A DNA stretch of 64,000 nt from Culex pipiens pallens (lineage: Eukaryota > Arthropoda > Insecta > Diptera > Culicidae), in the NCBI RefSeq assembly GCF_016801865.2, contig NC_068938.1:115408615-115472614 (forward strand). Reading direction: 5' to 3'. Within the stretch, counting starts at the first letter, position 1; each line of letters starts with the position of its first letter. The translations under genes and the position numbers were made by a program. Shown in pieces: positions 11,641 through 23,083 of this stretch. The notes beneath the pieces were generated by a model. That model was not told where the DNA came from, searched no databases, and saw nothing but the letters and a program-made list of their open reading frames with translations.

Positions 11641-13200
11641 CCGAGAAAATTATTTTTAAATAACTGCCTCTTAACCAATCTGGAAGAATCCCTTTCCAGT
11701 GGTTTATACGGATTCATCCATTAACAATTTTCATGAAACTTTGCTCCAAGAGGTAATTTTGATCACGAATCCATTTTCGATATGCCGTGACAGTGGAGCG
11801 GTACGACCCATTTAATTATTTTGTATTTTTATCAGGTCACATTTTAAAATGATTTTAAGCTTGAAGAGCTAAAAAAATTGTGTCAAAGGGACATTTCGAT
11901 GCCTCTGTGCTCTCTTATGCTAACCAGCAAGTTTAGTACAAGGGAGCACAAAGACGAATTCAAAATTCCGAAAAAATGTTTTTGTCATGTAAAAATGTTT
12001 AAAAATATATTTTGAATCGCTGCGTTGGTCCGAGCAGATTCTGATTCGATATCGGAAATCATTTTTTAAGGACTTCAAATCATTAGCCTGAATTAGTACT
12101 CAAACCCTTTTTAATCAAAATTCTTAGAAATTTTCAGGAACACAATGATGTTTTGATAAATTATGTAAAATTACTCTAATAGCCAGGTTTTCATTTCATT
12201 TTCATTTTCATTCCATAAAATCTTCAAAACCCTACTAAGTGAATGGCACCGCAGATTCATCCCCAGACAACATTCAACAATTCATTCCCAGCACTATCAC
12301 GAACAACGCTTAACAACAAGCCAAGCGAGAAACCACTTAACATAATATTTTATTTTACTGTCGCTTCTGGGGTAATTATTTTCTAAATTAATGTCCGCCA
12401 GAGTGTCTTACCATCAGCGGGAGAGATAGATAGGATAGAAATAAATTCACGCACCAGAACCAGAGCTAGAACCAGAACCAGAACCAAGAGGATCGTTTGC
12501 GACAACACGTTAGCGGGCACAAATAGCCGAGGGAGCAAGAGTGCAATTGAAATTGTCTTTTCGGCAGAAAAACATTATCATTTAGGAAAATTAAACCCAG
12601 GGAGGCCATCGCGAGCAGCGCCAGACCGGGCCAGGACACTCGACGCAGAGCCAAGGAACGACGACCCTGGCCACAGAAAAGGAGATGATGACGACACACA
12701 CACACACACAATGGCGTCGGGAAGCACGCTGCTTTATGGCTTTTCGCGCGCTCGCTCTTTCTCTCTCTCCTGTTTCCTGCCACAGTTTTCCAGAAGGGGA
12801 AAGAAAGAGAGAGTCAGAGTAAGTGAATTTAAATTTATGACACTGGAGGAAAAAGGACATTGCGCAATAAATAAAGTGGTTATAAAGTGGCAATAAACAA
12901 CGGCGAATGAAAATGGATTGCTCGCAAGTCTCAGGCCCGTTTTATGAAAGATTTATTTTTATTTTCATTCTAACTTTTGCGGGAAGAATTATGAATCACG
13001 TGTGAGCGGCTTTTGGCGTCGTTCTAATGACTGGTGATTGATTGCTTCCTACTGCAAGGCCGAGGCTAGGTTGGAGTTGGTGTAACGAGCTGTTTTAAAC
13101 TTGGTTAATTGATTAAATGCTTTCAGGCCAAATCCCCTTAAAATTTGATAAAAAAAACAACGCTCAAATCAGCTGTATCTTTTAAATGATAAGACTTATA
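11641..13200. other. non-coding stretch with short simple repeats
   Basis: No gene is supported. It holds an imperfect CCAGAAC hexamer-like repeat at 12452-12486 and a (CA)n run at 12696-12710. The open frames across 12460-12900 are low-complexity and unrecognised. Confidence 0.4.
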
Positions 13201-13523
13201 GCCTATCTACAATCAGCGTCTTATGACCCTTCTAACATCGTCAATATCTTTTTTTTTTAGATGAATTTTCGGCTTGCAGTCGTTGAAAGCAGCTCAAACA
13301 CTTATTTGTGTACTTGATCACAAATAAGTGTTTGAGCTGCTTTCAACGACTGCAAGCCGAAAATCCATCTCAAATTAATAAACACAGTCGAAAAAGCCAC
13401 ATTTATCGTCAATATCATGTTGCCAAAATATCGTAGCAAACTGCATGCCCATGGGCCTATGATTGATTGGCATATGGACGATCGCTTATGTAGAAACCTA
13501 AGTAAAGTTGATTGTAGATAGGC
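13201..13523. mobile_element. MITE with GCCTATCTACAATC ends carrying a long hairpin
   Basis: Perfect 14-base terminal inverted repeats lie at 13201-13214 and 13510-13523. Inside, ATCGTCAATATC is present in direct orientation on both sides of a near-perfect hairpin at 13259-13370. This suggests the hairpin may itself be an insertion flanked by a duplicated block. Confidence 0.65.
13259..13370. repeat. near-perfect 52-bp hairpin
   Basis: Arms at 13259-13310 and 13319-13370 pair with a single mismatch around an 8-base loop TACTTGAT. The stem includes TTGAAAGCAGCTCAAACACT. The low divergence of the arms is striking in an otherwise decayed neighbourhood. Transcription would give a perfect double-stranded RNA substrate. 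Confidence 0.85.
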
Positions 13524-14339
13524 CATTAAAACAGTGGTCAACATGGAAACTTAATGAAAATTGCAAAAAAATGTTAAATTCCGTGTCCAGTTTTTGAAAA
13601 TTTTGACGTTTTCTGCTGCTTAAAAAATGTTTTCATAAATGATTTTTGTATTTACAGTAGGGGAACCATACCCTTTTTCAGCCTATTTCTATTATCGGCC
13701 TATCTGCACTTTGCTCATGAATTGCAGCTTTCATATAGTGTTTTTGTCTGTTCCAAAGTAATAAATAGCTCAAATAAAAGTGAGCAAGCAACTCTCCATT
13801 GTTGATACTTCTAAAAATGTTAATTTAATTGCGAAAAACGGCAAAAGTGATGAGAAATGGTCGAACGGCTTAGAGTGATTAAAATGGGTATATTTCCCCT
13901 ATAACCTACACTTTTTGATGTTTTTTTTTTTTAATATTAGGTTGTCTCCACAAAAAAAAACACACACAAAAATGTTTGTTTACACAAAATGAGCTCACCT
14001 TTAAATTTGACTTTTACACTTAAAAATAAAAAAGGCTCAAAGAAATGCCGCGTATTTTTTTCAGTATTTTTTTTTTTTTGGAAAGGCCGTAAAATTTCCT
14101 ACAAGTTTGTGTCAGACTACATTTTGATACGGCTCCTTAAGTACAGCAATATCATACACCTTTTTCAAATGGCAATCTCTAGTAAAACTGGTTCCAATAA
14201 CAAAAATAGCTTATATGATCCTAAGATACCAAGCCTACAAAGATTAAGATGAAATGGAACGCTAGTTTTCAAGCAACTTCTGTTCGACGTAAATCAATTT
14301 CTGAACTCGAAAGATTGCTTGCTTTCGTCCTATTTACCG

Positions 14340-14567
14340 GCTGCACAGAAAAAAATGGTAATATTCATCAGGAAATGGTGACAGATTTTGTGGCGAAAAA
14401 ATGATTATTTTACCCCAGAAAATGATGAATTTTCATCAGTTTTTGATGAATATTCATCAGGTTCACATTTTTACACATTTTTATGTAATATTACTCAAAA
14501 ATAAAGTTAATATTCAACCTACCAAATTTTCAACATTCCAAAATTCAACATTTTTTCTGTGTTCAGC
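14340..14567. mobile_element. MITE with GCTGCACAGAAAAAAATG ends
   Basis: GCTGCACAGAAAAAAATG at the left faces the inverse ending GCTGAACACAGAAAAAATG at the right. The interior repeats GATGAATTTTCATCA and similar palindromic motifs several times. It is non-coding. Confidence 0.6.
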
Positions 14568-16008
14568 ACGCAAAACCTTTGAAAGTTACTCTCTTTCTCT
14601 CAACTTGTTTTTAAAAACTCGAGTCGTGGTTTCAATATAGCAATGCCTTCCTGTTTCACATTAATTGATATCGGAGAAGGTCGAAAAAAGAAGTTTCTGA
14701 CAATGTCCTGTTTATAGCTGCAAACAGTTGCAAAATGAGCTTTACAGCACAAGTTTTTTTCAGCTAGGTGCTGCATAGTTGCATACAACGTTTTTTTCCA
14801 AAACTTTTGAAAATGTTTTTTTGTTTTGTTCATATCAGTCTTTGTGGTTAGACTATTCAGCACTCTAAAACACATTCAAAGAGTTTAAGTTTTAGAAACG
14901 ACATTTTGAACACTAAAATGTGAAGCGATTTTTAAGGCTATTGGTGACGATTTGTTGAGCTATTGTTAGTTGAAACATTAGCAAAGCACCTAAACCTTTC
15001 ACTCGAGACGAGAACAAAACTTTCCTTATTCACGGCAGCATCAATAGAACACAGTCGACAATGGATGCACTGCGCACACACAATTCAACCTTTCTTCCTG
15101 ATTTATGTAATGGGAAAAGCTCGTCGGACCTCCTTGCTTGCAGGCCGAGCAGCATCCGCTCTACAGGTGACGTGTATTTGCACAGCACCACAGGAAGGTA
15201 AATCTTTCATAATTCATCGCACCCCACCTTTTCAGTTGTGTGTGTCAATAATAAATTTTTCCTTTTGACTCGTTTTGCTCCTCTTTTAGTTGGAATTACC
15301 TACTCTTGTGTTTCCATCTCTTTATTCTCTTCTCCACTGGCTTGGCATGGTGTGGCGGCACTGGTGACTGGTGTTTATAGCAATACTTTGTAGCCGCGGT
15401 AAAAGAAGCTGAAAAATAGCATGATTTATGGCCGTTTTTCCTTTCATCTTCATCTTTCGTTGCTTTTTTTCCTCAAGCTGCTCGGCTTTTATCACCAAGT
15501 TTCTTGTAGTATTTATTGTCCGTGCGCGCCGGCAGTCCCCATATTCAGCTTCCAGAGGATAAGTTATTGCCATGAGAGATCGCGTATAATTGCAAACCTA
15601 TTCGACTTTTCATCCAAGCGATAAAAAGTTGACTTCTATATATACTTCTACTTCTCAGACTTTAGTTGTAACAACCAACCACACAGCTGGCTTTCCGGCA
15701 CTTTGGATGGAGCGCGGCCTTTTGTGGAAAAGTGCTGTGAAAAAATATTGACATCATCAATAAACTGGATTTGCCACGCTTGACACCCAGCACAGGGGTT
15801 GATCGGAAGGTGTCCCATTAAGACAAAAAGAAGAGAGAAACACATCCAGTTTGATTTATGTGCTGCCATTAGCTGGTTTAAATGGCTCTCCTGAGATTAA
15901 TCGTACGGAAGGTTGATCTCTGCTGAGGGTAGCCAGGAAAATCGCTGGGACGGCCCTTGCGTGCGAGGCACGACAATCTTGTTTCACGGGGACAATATAT
16001 TCTCTACT
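14568..16008. other. non-coding stretch
   Basis: Nothing recognisable apart from moderate GC islands around 15060-15200 and 15690-15880. The short open frames there show no family features. Confidence 0.35.
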
Positions 16009-18486
16009 GTCAATTTTGGTGATAAGAAAATTGACTCCGGAGCGTTATCAACTTCAAACTTCTACATGGTGAGGTATGATAGAAGCAAACATTTTGGTAT
16101 TTGACCTATTGATGAAGTAGCCGTCTAATTCCCATAAACGTTTTTTTGCCACTCCGTTGTGAAACTAATAACTTTTACTATCCATATCGAGTGACGAAAA
16201 GGCCTACTTTTGTCAACTAAAAATAAAAGAATCGAAAAGTAATACAAGTTCTACTTTTCAGCACTGAAATGGGTGCTGAAAAGTTGAACATTTCAGCACT
16301 TGTGTCGAAAAGTTATACTTTTCAATATTATTTTGATTTTACGGTGAATTGACTAAACACATAGACAATTGACTTAAAATTCCATTCAAAGGGTGTATTT
16401 CTGAATTGTAAAAAATGTTGTAAATGTACGACTCGTGCAGAAAAAAATATATATATGTATATTAGGGTGGGTACGTTTTTTCAAAAAGTTCTCGGATCAA
16501 GTTTTAGTATGGTTCCCCTTGTAGGGCATGCCCATAGGGACTTTCATGCCAAATATCAGCTCATTTGGTTGTAAACTGGCTGCGCGCATCAGGGTTAAAG
16601 TTTACATGGGAATTACTATAGGAAATTGGAACTTTTTGTTCAAACGCTCCTACAGGTCTGGGAAAATCACGCGCCAACTTCTGGTATGGTCAGGCCTATG
16701 GGGAATGGTCTGGAGAACACTTTTCCCGAAGAGAGCATATGGATTCGTTGTCCCTGGACCTGGCGCATCGGCAAACAATCCGATGTCTCCGGAATCAACG
16801 GTTTTCCCTAAAAAAGCATCAATTTTTCCTTAGCATGCTATGAAAGCTTGATGCACACCGCGACGCCATACGTCAGGCAGCTACCACGTGAGTGAAAAAC
16901 GGCTGGAATATCCAATTGCAAACCTTCTTTTAACTAGAAAATGATCATTTCGAGTAATCCTGATATTATTTAGTCGAATTCAGAATCTTTGCATAGCAAA
17001 TTTGTAATTTTTTGCAACTATTTCAACAACGTGGTAGCTGCCTGACGTATGGCGTCGCGGTGTGCATCAAGCTTTCATAGCATGCTAAGGAAAATTTGAT
17101 GCTTTTTTTGGGAAAACCGTTGAGTCCGGAGACATCGGATTGTTTGCCGATGCGCCAGCTCTAGGTACAACGAATCCTTGTGCTCTCTTCGGGAAAAGTG
17201 TTCTCCAGACCATTCCCCATAGGCCTGACCATACCAGAAGTTGGCGCGTCAATTTTGGTGATAAGAAAATTGACTCCGGAGCGTTATCAACTTCAAACTT
17301 CTACATGGTGAGGTATGATAGAAGCAAACATTTTGGTATTTGACCTATTGATGAAGTAGCCGTCTAATTCCCATAAACGTTTTTTTGCCACTCCGTTGTG
17401 AAACTAATAACTTTTACTATCCATATCGAGTGACGAAAAGGCCTACTTTTGTCAACTAAAAATAAAAGAATCGAAAAGTAATACAAGTTCTACTTTTCTG
17501 CACTGAAATGGGTGCTGAAAAGTTGAACATTTCAGCACTTGTGTCGAAAAGTTATACTTTTCAATATTATTTTGATTTTACGGTGAATTGACTAAACACA
17601 TAGACAATTGACTTAAAATTACATTCAAAGGGTGTATTTCTGAATTGTAAAAAATGTTGTAAATGTACGACTCGTGCAGAAAAAAATATATATATGTATA
17701 TTAGGGTGGGTACGTTTTTTCAAAAAGTTCTCGGATCAAGTTTTAGTATGGTTCCCCTTGTAGGGCATGCCCATAGGGACTTTCATGCCAAATATCAGCT
17801 CATTTGGTTGTAAACTGGCTGCGCGCATCAGGGTTAAAGTTTACATGGGAATTACTATAGGAAATTGGAACTTTTTGTTCAAACGCTCCTACAGGTCTGG
17901 GAAAATCACGCGCCAACTTCTGGTATGGTCAGGCCTATGGGGAATGGTCTGGAGAACACTTTTCCCGAAGAGAGCATATGGATTCGTTGTCCCTGGACCT
18001 GGCGCATCGGCAAACAATCCGATGTCTCCGGAATCAACGGTTTTCCCTAAAAAAGCATCAAATTTTCCTTAGCATGATATGAAAGCTTGATGCACACCGC
18101 AACGCCATACGTCAGGCAGCTACCACGTGGGTGAAAAACGGCTGGAATATCCAATTGCAAACCTTCTTTTAACTAGAAAATGATCATTTCGAGTAATCCT
18201 GATATTATTTAGTCGAATTCAGAATCTTTGCATAGCAAATTTGTATTTTTTTGCAACTATTTCAACCACGTGGTAGCTGCCTGACGTATGGCGTCGCGGT
18301 GTGCATCAAGCTTTCATAGCATGCTAAGGAAAATTTGATGCTTTTTTTGGGAAAACCGTTGAGTCCGGAGACATCGGATTGTTTGCCGATGCGCCAGCTC
18401 TAGGTACAACGAATCCTTGTGCTCTCTTCGGGAAAAGTGTTCTCCAGACCATTCCCCATAGGCCTGACCATACCAGAAGTTGGCGC
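16009..18486. repeat. 1,239-bp direct tandem duplication
   Basis: The block from TCAATTTTGGTGATAAGAAA near 16010 to GAAGTTGGCGCG near 17247 repeats immediately as 17248-18486 with only a handful of substitutions. The period of 1,239 is constant (for example GGGTGGGTACG at 16465 and 17704). The first copy ends inside the right arm of the fold-back element; the second continues to the element's true end. It is a recent unequal event or an assembly duplication. Confidence 0.9.
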
Positions 18487-18691
18487 GTGATTTTCCCAGA
18501 CCTGTAGGAGCGTTTGAACAAAAAGTTCCAATTTCCCATAGTAATTCCCATGTAAACTTTAACCCTGATGCGCGCAGCCAGTTTACAACCAAATGAGCTG
18601 ATATTTGGCATGAAAGTCCCTATGGGCATGCCCTACAAGGGGAACCATACTAAAACTTGATCCGAGAACTTTTTGAAAAACGTACCCACCC
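17704..18691. mobile_element. fold-back element with ~430-bp arms and TA flanks
   Basis: It runs from GGGTGGGTACG to CGTACCCACCC and has TA on both sides (17702-17703, 18692-18693). The arms pair over roughly 430 bases at high identity around a loop of about 120 bases. No transposase is present. The open frames of about 100 codons seen on both strands within the arms are mirror images and not genes. A truncated first copy, duplicated with its flank, starts at 16465. Confidence 0.8.
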
Positions 18692-18767
18692 TAATGTATA
18701 TGTTTTTCGCATTCGCATGGAGATGATGATCTTAGCAGATTGCAGACTTGATTTTGTCATGTATATG

Positions 18768-18840
18768 TCTAGAGTTTTTTTTATTAGGTCCTATAAACAT
18801 ATGAAAGACAACAGTTTATTGGTCTTTTTCAAAAAAAAAA
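18768..18840. mobile_element. small fold-back element, GGTCCTATAAAC family
   Basis: It starts TCTAGAGTTTTTTT and contains GGTCCTATAAACATATGAAA followed by an imperfect inverse arm ending in an A run. Its core is almost identical to the copy at 6914-7014. Confidence 0.6.
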
Positions 18841-20316
18841 AACACTGGATGTGATGATTGTCCAGCGCAGATTTAAGGAAATTAAAGCCATGAGGGATAA
18901 ATGTTCTAACCTGAAACACCATTTTTTTTAAACAATATTTTTTAATGGCAACGAGTGTTCTTTTAAGTTCCTCAGGCTCTATGCTAAGCCTATGTGTATT
19001 TATTGCCTTCAAAAAAAATGTTTGGTACATTTCTTCAAAAGCCTTGTATCGGAAGTATTTACACTAATGCAAACTTCGGTTAGAAAACCTTTTTTCGTTA
19101 CTTGATCCCCAACGTTCCATTTCTGTCGGCTTGCTGCATGTCAGAGGATTTTGAACAAACCTCTTTGTGGTACAGTAAAAATTAGCTCGATGATTTGTTT
19201 ATTTTACTTAGCACAAACGTAAACAAACAGCTGCCCAGCTTAGTACGGATTAAAGTTTCTTTCCCTCGGCAAAGGGGCTTTTCTATTCTTTACCGATCTG
19301 CCGTGCCCGCTGGTATACCGGGAGACAACTTCTCGAGATCAAAACTTGAAGATTAGCAAAGGGAATCCGATTCTACACCGGAATGACGGACAGGGTCTTA
19401 ATAGAGAAAAAGGGCAGTCTATTTTCTTGCGGGTAGCCGATTATCTTGACAAAGACGACGACGACGACGGCGGCGGCTCTGACGGTGACACACACAGGGA
19501 GATTGTTTTGCATTAATGAGTATTGCTTTAGCTCCCGGGATCAGCCGGGATTGCTGACGCCTTCGGTGCAAACAGTTCATTGTTTTGGCGAGATTTGTTG
19601 CTACACCAGCTCCACAAATCCGATCATTACACGGGAAAAGCCAGTAAAGTTTTGGAGTAAACAAAATTCAAATTAGCTTCGAATCGGTTTCATAAAACCC
19701 AAAGAATCGTCATGTTGGTAAGCTCGCTGTAAGCTTTTTTCCCGAAAAGAAGAGTGTTTATTTTTCATCACCGCACCGCATACAAACTCTGGAAATGCAT
19801 TTCATGCTGGGAACACCCAGATCGCATCTTGAGATGTCAGCTCGTACATATGTTTTTCTTCAAACTTCATAAACACCTCGTCAGAACCGATCTCTCTTTG
19901 CGGCTTTTCCTTTGAACCACATCTTTGCAGCGTTGGTGTTGTGGGTCATATTCTTTTCTAAATGGGAAATCCCAAATGGATGGTTTCAGAGATTTCGGTG
20001 ATGCTTTGAACATGGTAATTGAATATTTGATTGATGGATTGGATGAAACCGCAAGTTTTAGAGTTTAAAGTTTGATTTTATTTTCAAGTTGTAGAATGTC
20101 TTTTAAACTCATGTTAATCATTATGTTCAAAGCACAAATAATATACTCTTGTAACAGTTGAACCAGCCTCCGTCTGAAAAACTCTATAGTAAAGAATAAT
20201 TTTTTTATATATTTAATGAATAATATAATGATAATATTCATGTAATTTTATAGGATTCGATTCAAAAAGGTTATATGATTCAAGTTTAACATTATATATG
20301 GCATAAGTATACATTA
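18841..20316. other. non-coding stretch
   Basis: No gene is supported. A (GAC)n/(GGC)n triplet run lies at 19452-19478, which produces the arginine- or threonine-rich short frames seen on both strands. Confidence 0.35.
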
Positions 20317-20744
20317 GCCTGTCCCATTTTGAGGTCATGTCGAGGAATTTCAGGTGCTCACTTCTTAAATGATAGATAATGATGTTAGGGACAATGTTTT
20401 CTTAGACAAGAAAAAATAATAAAATACTTTCTCGCACCCCCTAGTCGATTTACTGAAAAAAGTCACTTTTTTGAACAAATTTTCTAAAATCGCTTGGAAT
20501 CAATACAAAAACTGATTCGATCTAGTGAGTTTTATCTTCAAATTCAATATCAATATTGGACCAAAACCTACACCCAAAACTGGCAGCGCTAGTCCGAGAG
20601 AATGATGGTCTCGAGTCGAGAGAATAGTGGTACCATTCACGGACGCAGAGAACACAGCTCGAGATGGGCGATAGAACTATTCTCTCGAGGTTCATTTGCA
20701 AAAAAAGTTCATCCGTCGAACAAAAAACCAAAAGTGTCGACAAC

Positions 20745-20812
20745 GGGAATCGAACCAGAGACCTTTGACAAACCAATCCAATGACTTAGCTGCCTCGGCC
20801 ACCACAGCTTGG
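20745..20812 (-). other. tRNA-like pol III promoter segment (SINE head)
   Basis: Read on the minus strand: GGTGGCCGAGGCAGCTAAG resembles an A box, and GGTTCGATTCCC (20745-20756) is a perfect B box about 45 bases later. It resembles a leucine-type tRNA but is not a full cloverleaf. The same segment recurs at 63520-63588. Confidence 0.65.
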
Positions 20813-21084
20813 TGACCAAGGAGAAGTCAGAAGTCGATGTATGACACTTGTTGGAGATTTATTGATTCAACTAACGAATGAACTCATTTGTTATGATGGT
20901 GTGAGTTGGTACCATTATAGGCAAGAAAACCGTGACGTAGCAAATGAACTCAAAGAACTCAGTATTCATTTTGTGAGTGCCATTTGAGTGGTTTGACAGG
21001 TGTCAAATCGGGACTTAGCATTTTTTTTTTAATTTGAATTTGCTTCCGATTGCGCGAAACGTCATAACCCGAGCATTTTTTCCG

Positions 21085-21330
21085 TATTAGTGCCCGTGTG
21101 CTTGTCCGTGCTTCTGGCCGTGATCGTGTACGTGCACCTGACCACGTAGGTACCTCTTCCTGGTCGTTCCCGTGGTCGTGCTCTAGACCATGTCCTTGTC
21201 CGGACTCCTGCCCGTGTTCGTGCCCGTGCTTCTGGCCGTTTTCGTGTCCCTGGCCGTGTAGGTGCCTGTTGCTGGCCATTCCCGTGGCCGTGTCCTTGAC
21301 GTGTTCCTGGCCGTGTTTGTGTCCATGCGA
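21085..21330. repeat. ~12-bp minisatellite, GCCGTGTCCGTG-like
   Basis: About twenty degenerate units of the type CCNTGNCCGTGT. On the minus strand one frame reads as repeats such as HGHEHGQ and GQGHG, and another as RPRTRP-like repeats. No start context, signal or domain supports a gene, so I treat it as an expanded repeat inside the nested element. Confidence 0.7.
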
Positions 21331-22759
21331 AACGGAACAACCGGAACAAAATTATAATTTTAAATGCTAAGTCCCGGAACTGACACCTGTCAAAAAAGTT
21401 CATTCGGTTGTTTACCTTTGAGGTTAAGTTCCGAGCTTTTCTCCTTAATTCTATCGATTTTGGCACTGAGCCCTCAATAAATTTTGAGAGAACGATTATC
21501 TCGACTCTGAATTTTGGGTGTAAGTTTTTGGACTCTCCCAGGCGGATTTATGTCGAAAAAATCGCATTTTTTCGAAAAAAAATTCAGAAATGCTCATTTA
21601 ATTTAGGGTAGCCTATTTTTCCCAGGAAAACCAATACATGCAGTCTGTAAGAAATTTCATGGCGAACATTTTACCCTCTGAGAAAATGCAATTTCGACAC
21701 TCCAGAGCTGAGATATTTGAGTTTTAGTGAGAAAAAAAGTGCCAATTTTCAAAATTTCTCAGAATTCAGAAGCAAGGCCTACTAATTACACGATGTTGCA
21801 AGCATGTGTCGCAAAGGTCAGGGTATGAATCTGAAATCAAATTTCGTGTAAACAGTGATGTTTTTAGCTACGTGTTATTTGCGTGATTAATTCGCTGCAT
21901 TTTAAATTGCTTGCAAGTTCGGTCATACTTTTCTCGGTTTTCGTACCACTTTGATTGATATTTTACTCAAATATCTCGGCTCTGGAGTGACGAAATTGCA
22001 TTTTCTCAGAGGGTAAAATGTTCGCCATGAAATTTCCTACAAGCTGCATGTATTGGTTTTACTGGGAAAAATAGGCTACCCTAAATTAAATGAGCATTTC
22101 TGAATTTTTTTTTCGAAAAAATGCGATTTTTTCGACATAAATCCGCTTGTGAGAGTTCAAAAACTTGGGTTTTGGTCCAATATTGATAGTGCATCTTAAT
22201 CTATGGACAAAAACCTATCGTTTGAAGATAATACTCACTAGATCGAATCAGTTTTTGTATTGATTCCAAGCGATTTTAGAAAATTTGTTCAAAAAAGTGA
22301 CTTTTTTCAGTAAATCGACTAGGGGGTGCGAGAAAGAATTTTATTATTTTTTCTTGTCTAAGAAAACATTGTTCCTAACATCATAATCTATCATTTAAGA
22401 AGTGAGCACCTGAAATTCCTCGACATGACCTCAAAATGGGACAGGCTAGTATACATGATTTTGAATTTGATTTGAAATACCCTTTTTAACGATCCGTGGT
22501 ATGCGACCTGTTGCAATGTTATGATAATTCAGCACGAGTCAAGCACTACGACGAGTGCTGAAAAACTTGAGGTTTGAAACGAATAACATTATAGCATAAC
22601 AAAATGTTTCAATAATACAATAATACATGATTATAATAAAAGTTACGTGAAGTCAGACAATGCATTGGTAGTGACAGATTCGCACCATAGGGTTTATTGT
22701 CACTTATCAAATTGAATTTTGCCAAATCAATTCTCTAGAAGTCCAGGGTAATTAATTAC

Positions 22760-23083
22760 CTACGCATTGCTATAGTCCCATTGATAGATGAATACAACGC
22801 CCGGTAATCCAGCTGACTCTTCATTCTCGAAGGCAAACACTATAAATTGTTTGCCAAACGAAGCCAACCCGGGCGTCGTTGACTTAATTACCGAGAGACT
22901 GTCCACCGAAAGCAGTCGACATTCTTTGTCGTATTCGGCTTGGTTGGTGCCGCTCCCAAAATCCAGACCGGAATGAAATATTGCCAGCCGCACGCGGTAA
23001 ATCCAAGCCCCTGATGGTCTCGTCCCCTTAAAGCAAATGGTTCCCCGAGGGAAGGCCTGGGCCTTTTGTGTGATTGTCGCTGG
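22760..23083 (-). CDS. possible terminal exon of an unidentified protein
   Basis: A minus-strand open stretch of about 107 codons begins at a possible acceptor (TTGGTAG, exon from 23083) and ends at TAG, 22762-22760. An AATAAA signal follows about 60 bases downstream on the same strand. An in-frame stop directly before the acceptor fits an exon boundary. The product reads like ordinary globular sequence (GTICFKGTRPSGAWIYRV near the start, AGLPGVVFIYQWDYSNA at the end). I do not recognise the family. No upstream partner exon could be assigned, and the opposite strand is also partly open, so this remains tentative. Confidence 0.3.
   Translation of the reverse strand, partial: PATITQKAQAFPRGTICFKGTRPSGAWIYRVRLAIFHSGLDFGSGTNQAEYDKECRLLSVDSLSVIKSTTPGLASFGKQFIVFAFENEESAGLPGVVFIYQWDYSNA

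Larger units (their letters stand above)
20571..21520. mobile_element. nested TA-flanked composite element with tRNA-like segment
   Basis: CACCCAAAA begins and TTTTGGGTG ends the insert, each next to TA (20569-20570, 21521-21522). It interrupts the left arm of the larger element, as the uninterrupted right arm shows. Inside are CTCTCGAG-rich sequence, a minus-strand tRNA-like promoter and a His/Gly-coding minisatellite. A related copy lies in the opposite orientation at 63478-63762. Confidence 0.65.
20317..22446. mobile_element. 2.1-kb long-inverted-repeat element with TA flanks
   Basis: The left end GCCTGTCCCATTTTGAGG and the right end CCTCAAAATGGGACAGGC are bordered by TA (20315-20316, 22447-22448). 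The arms match over about 250 bases, and a second inverted pair (21530-21740 against 21955-22160) continues them inwards. The element would fold almost end to end if the nested insertion at 20571-21520 were absent. No transposase is seen. Confidence 0.75.

Noticed and set aside
16528..18629. Three similar 101-codon frames (two plus, one minus)
   Set aside because: They are the same fold-back arm seen in duplicate and in inverse; no protein family and no coding bias.
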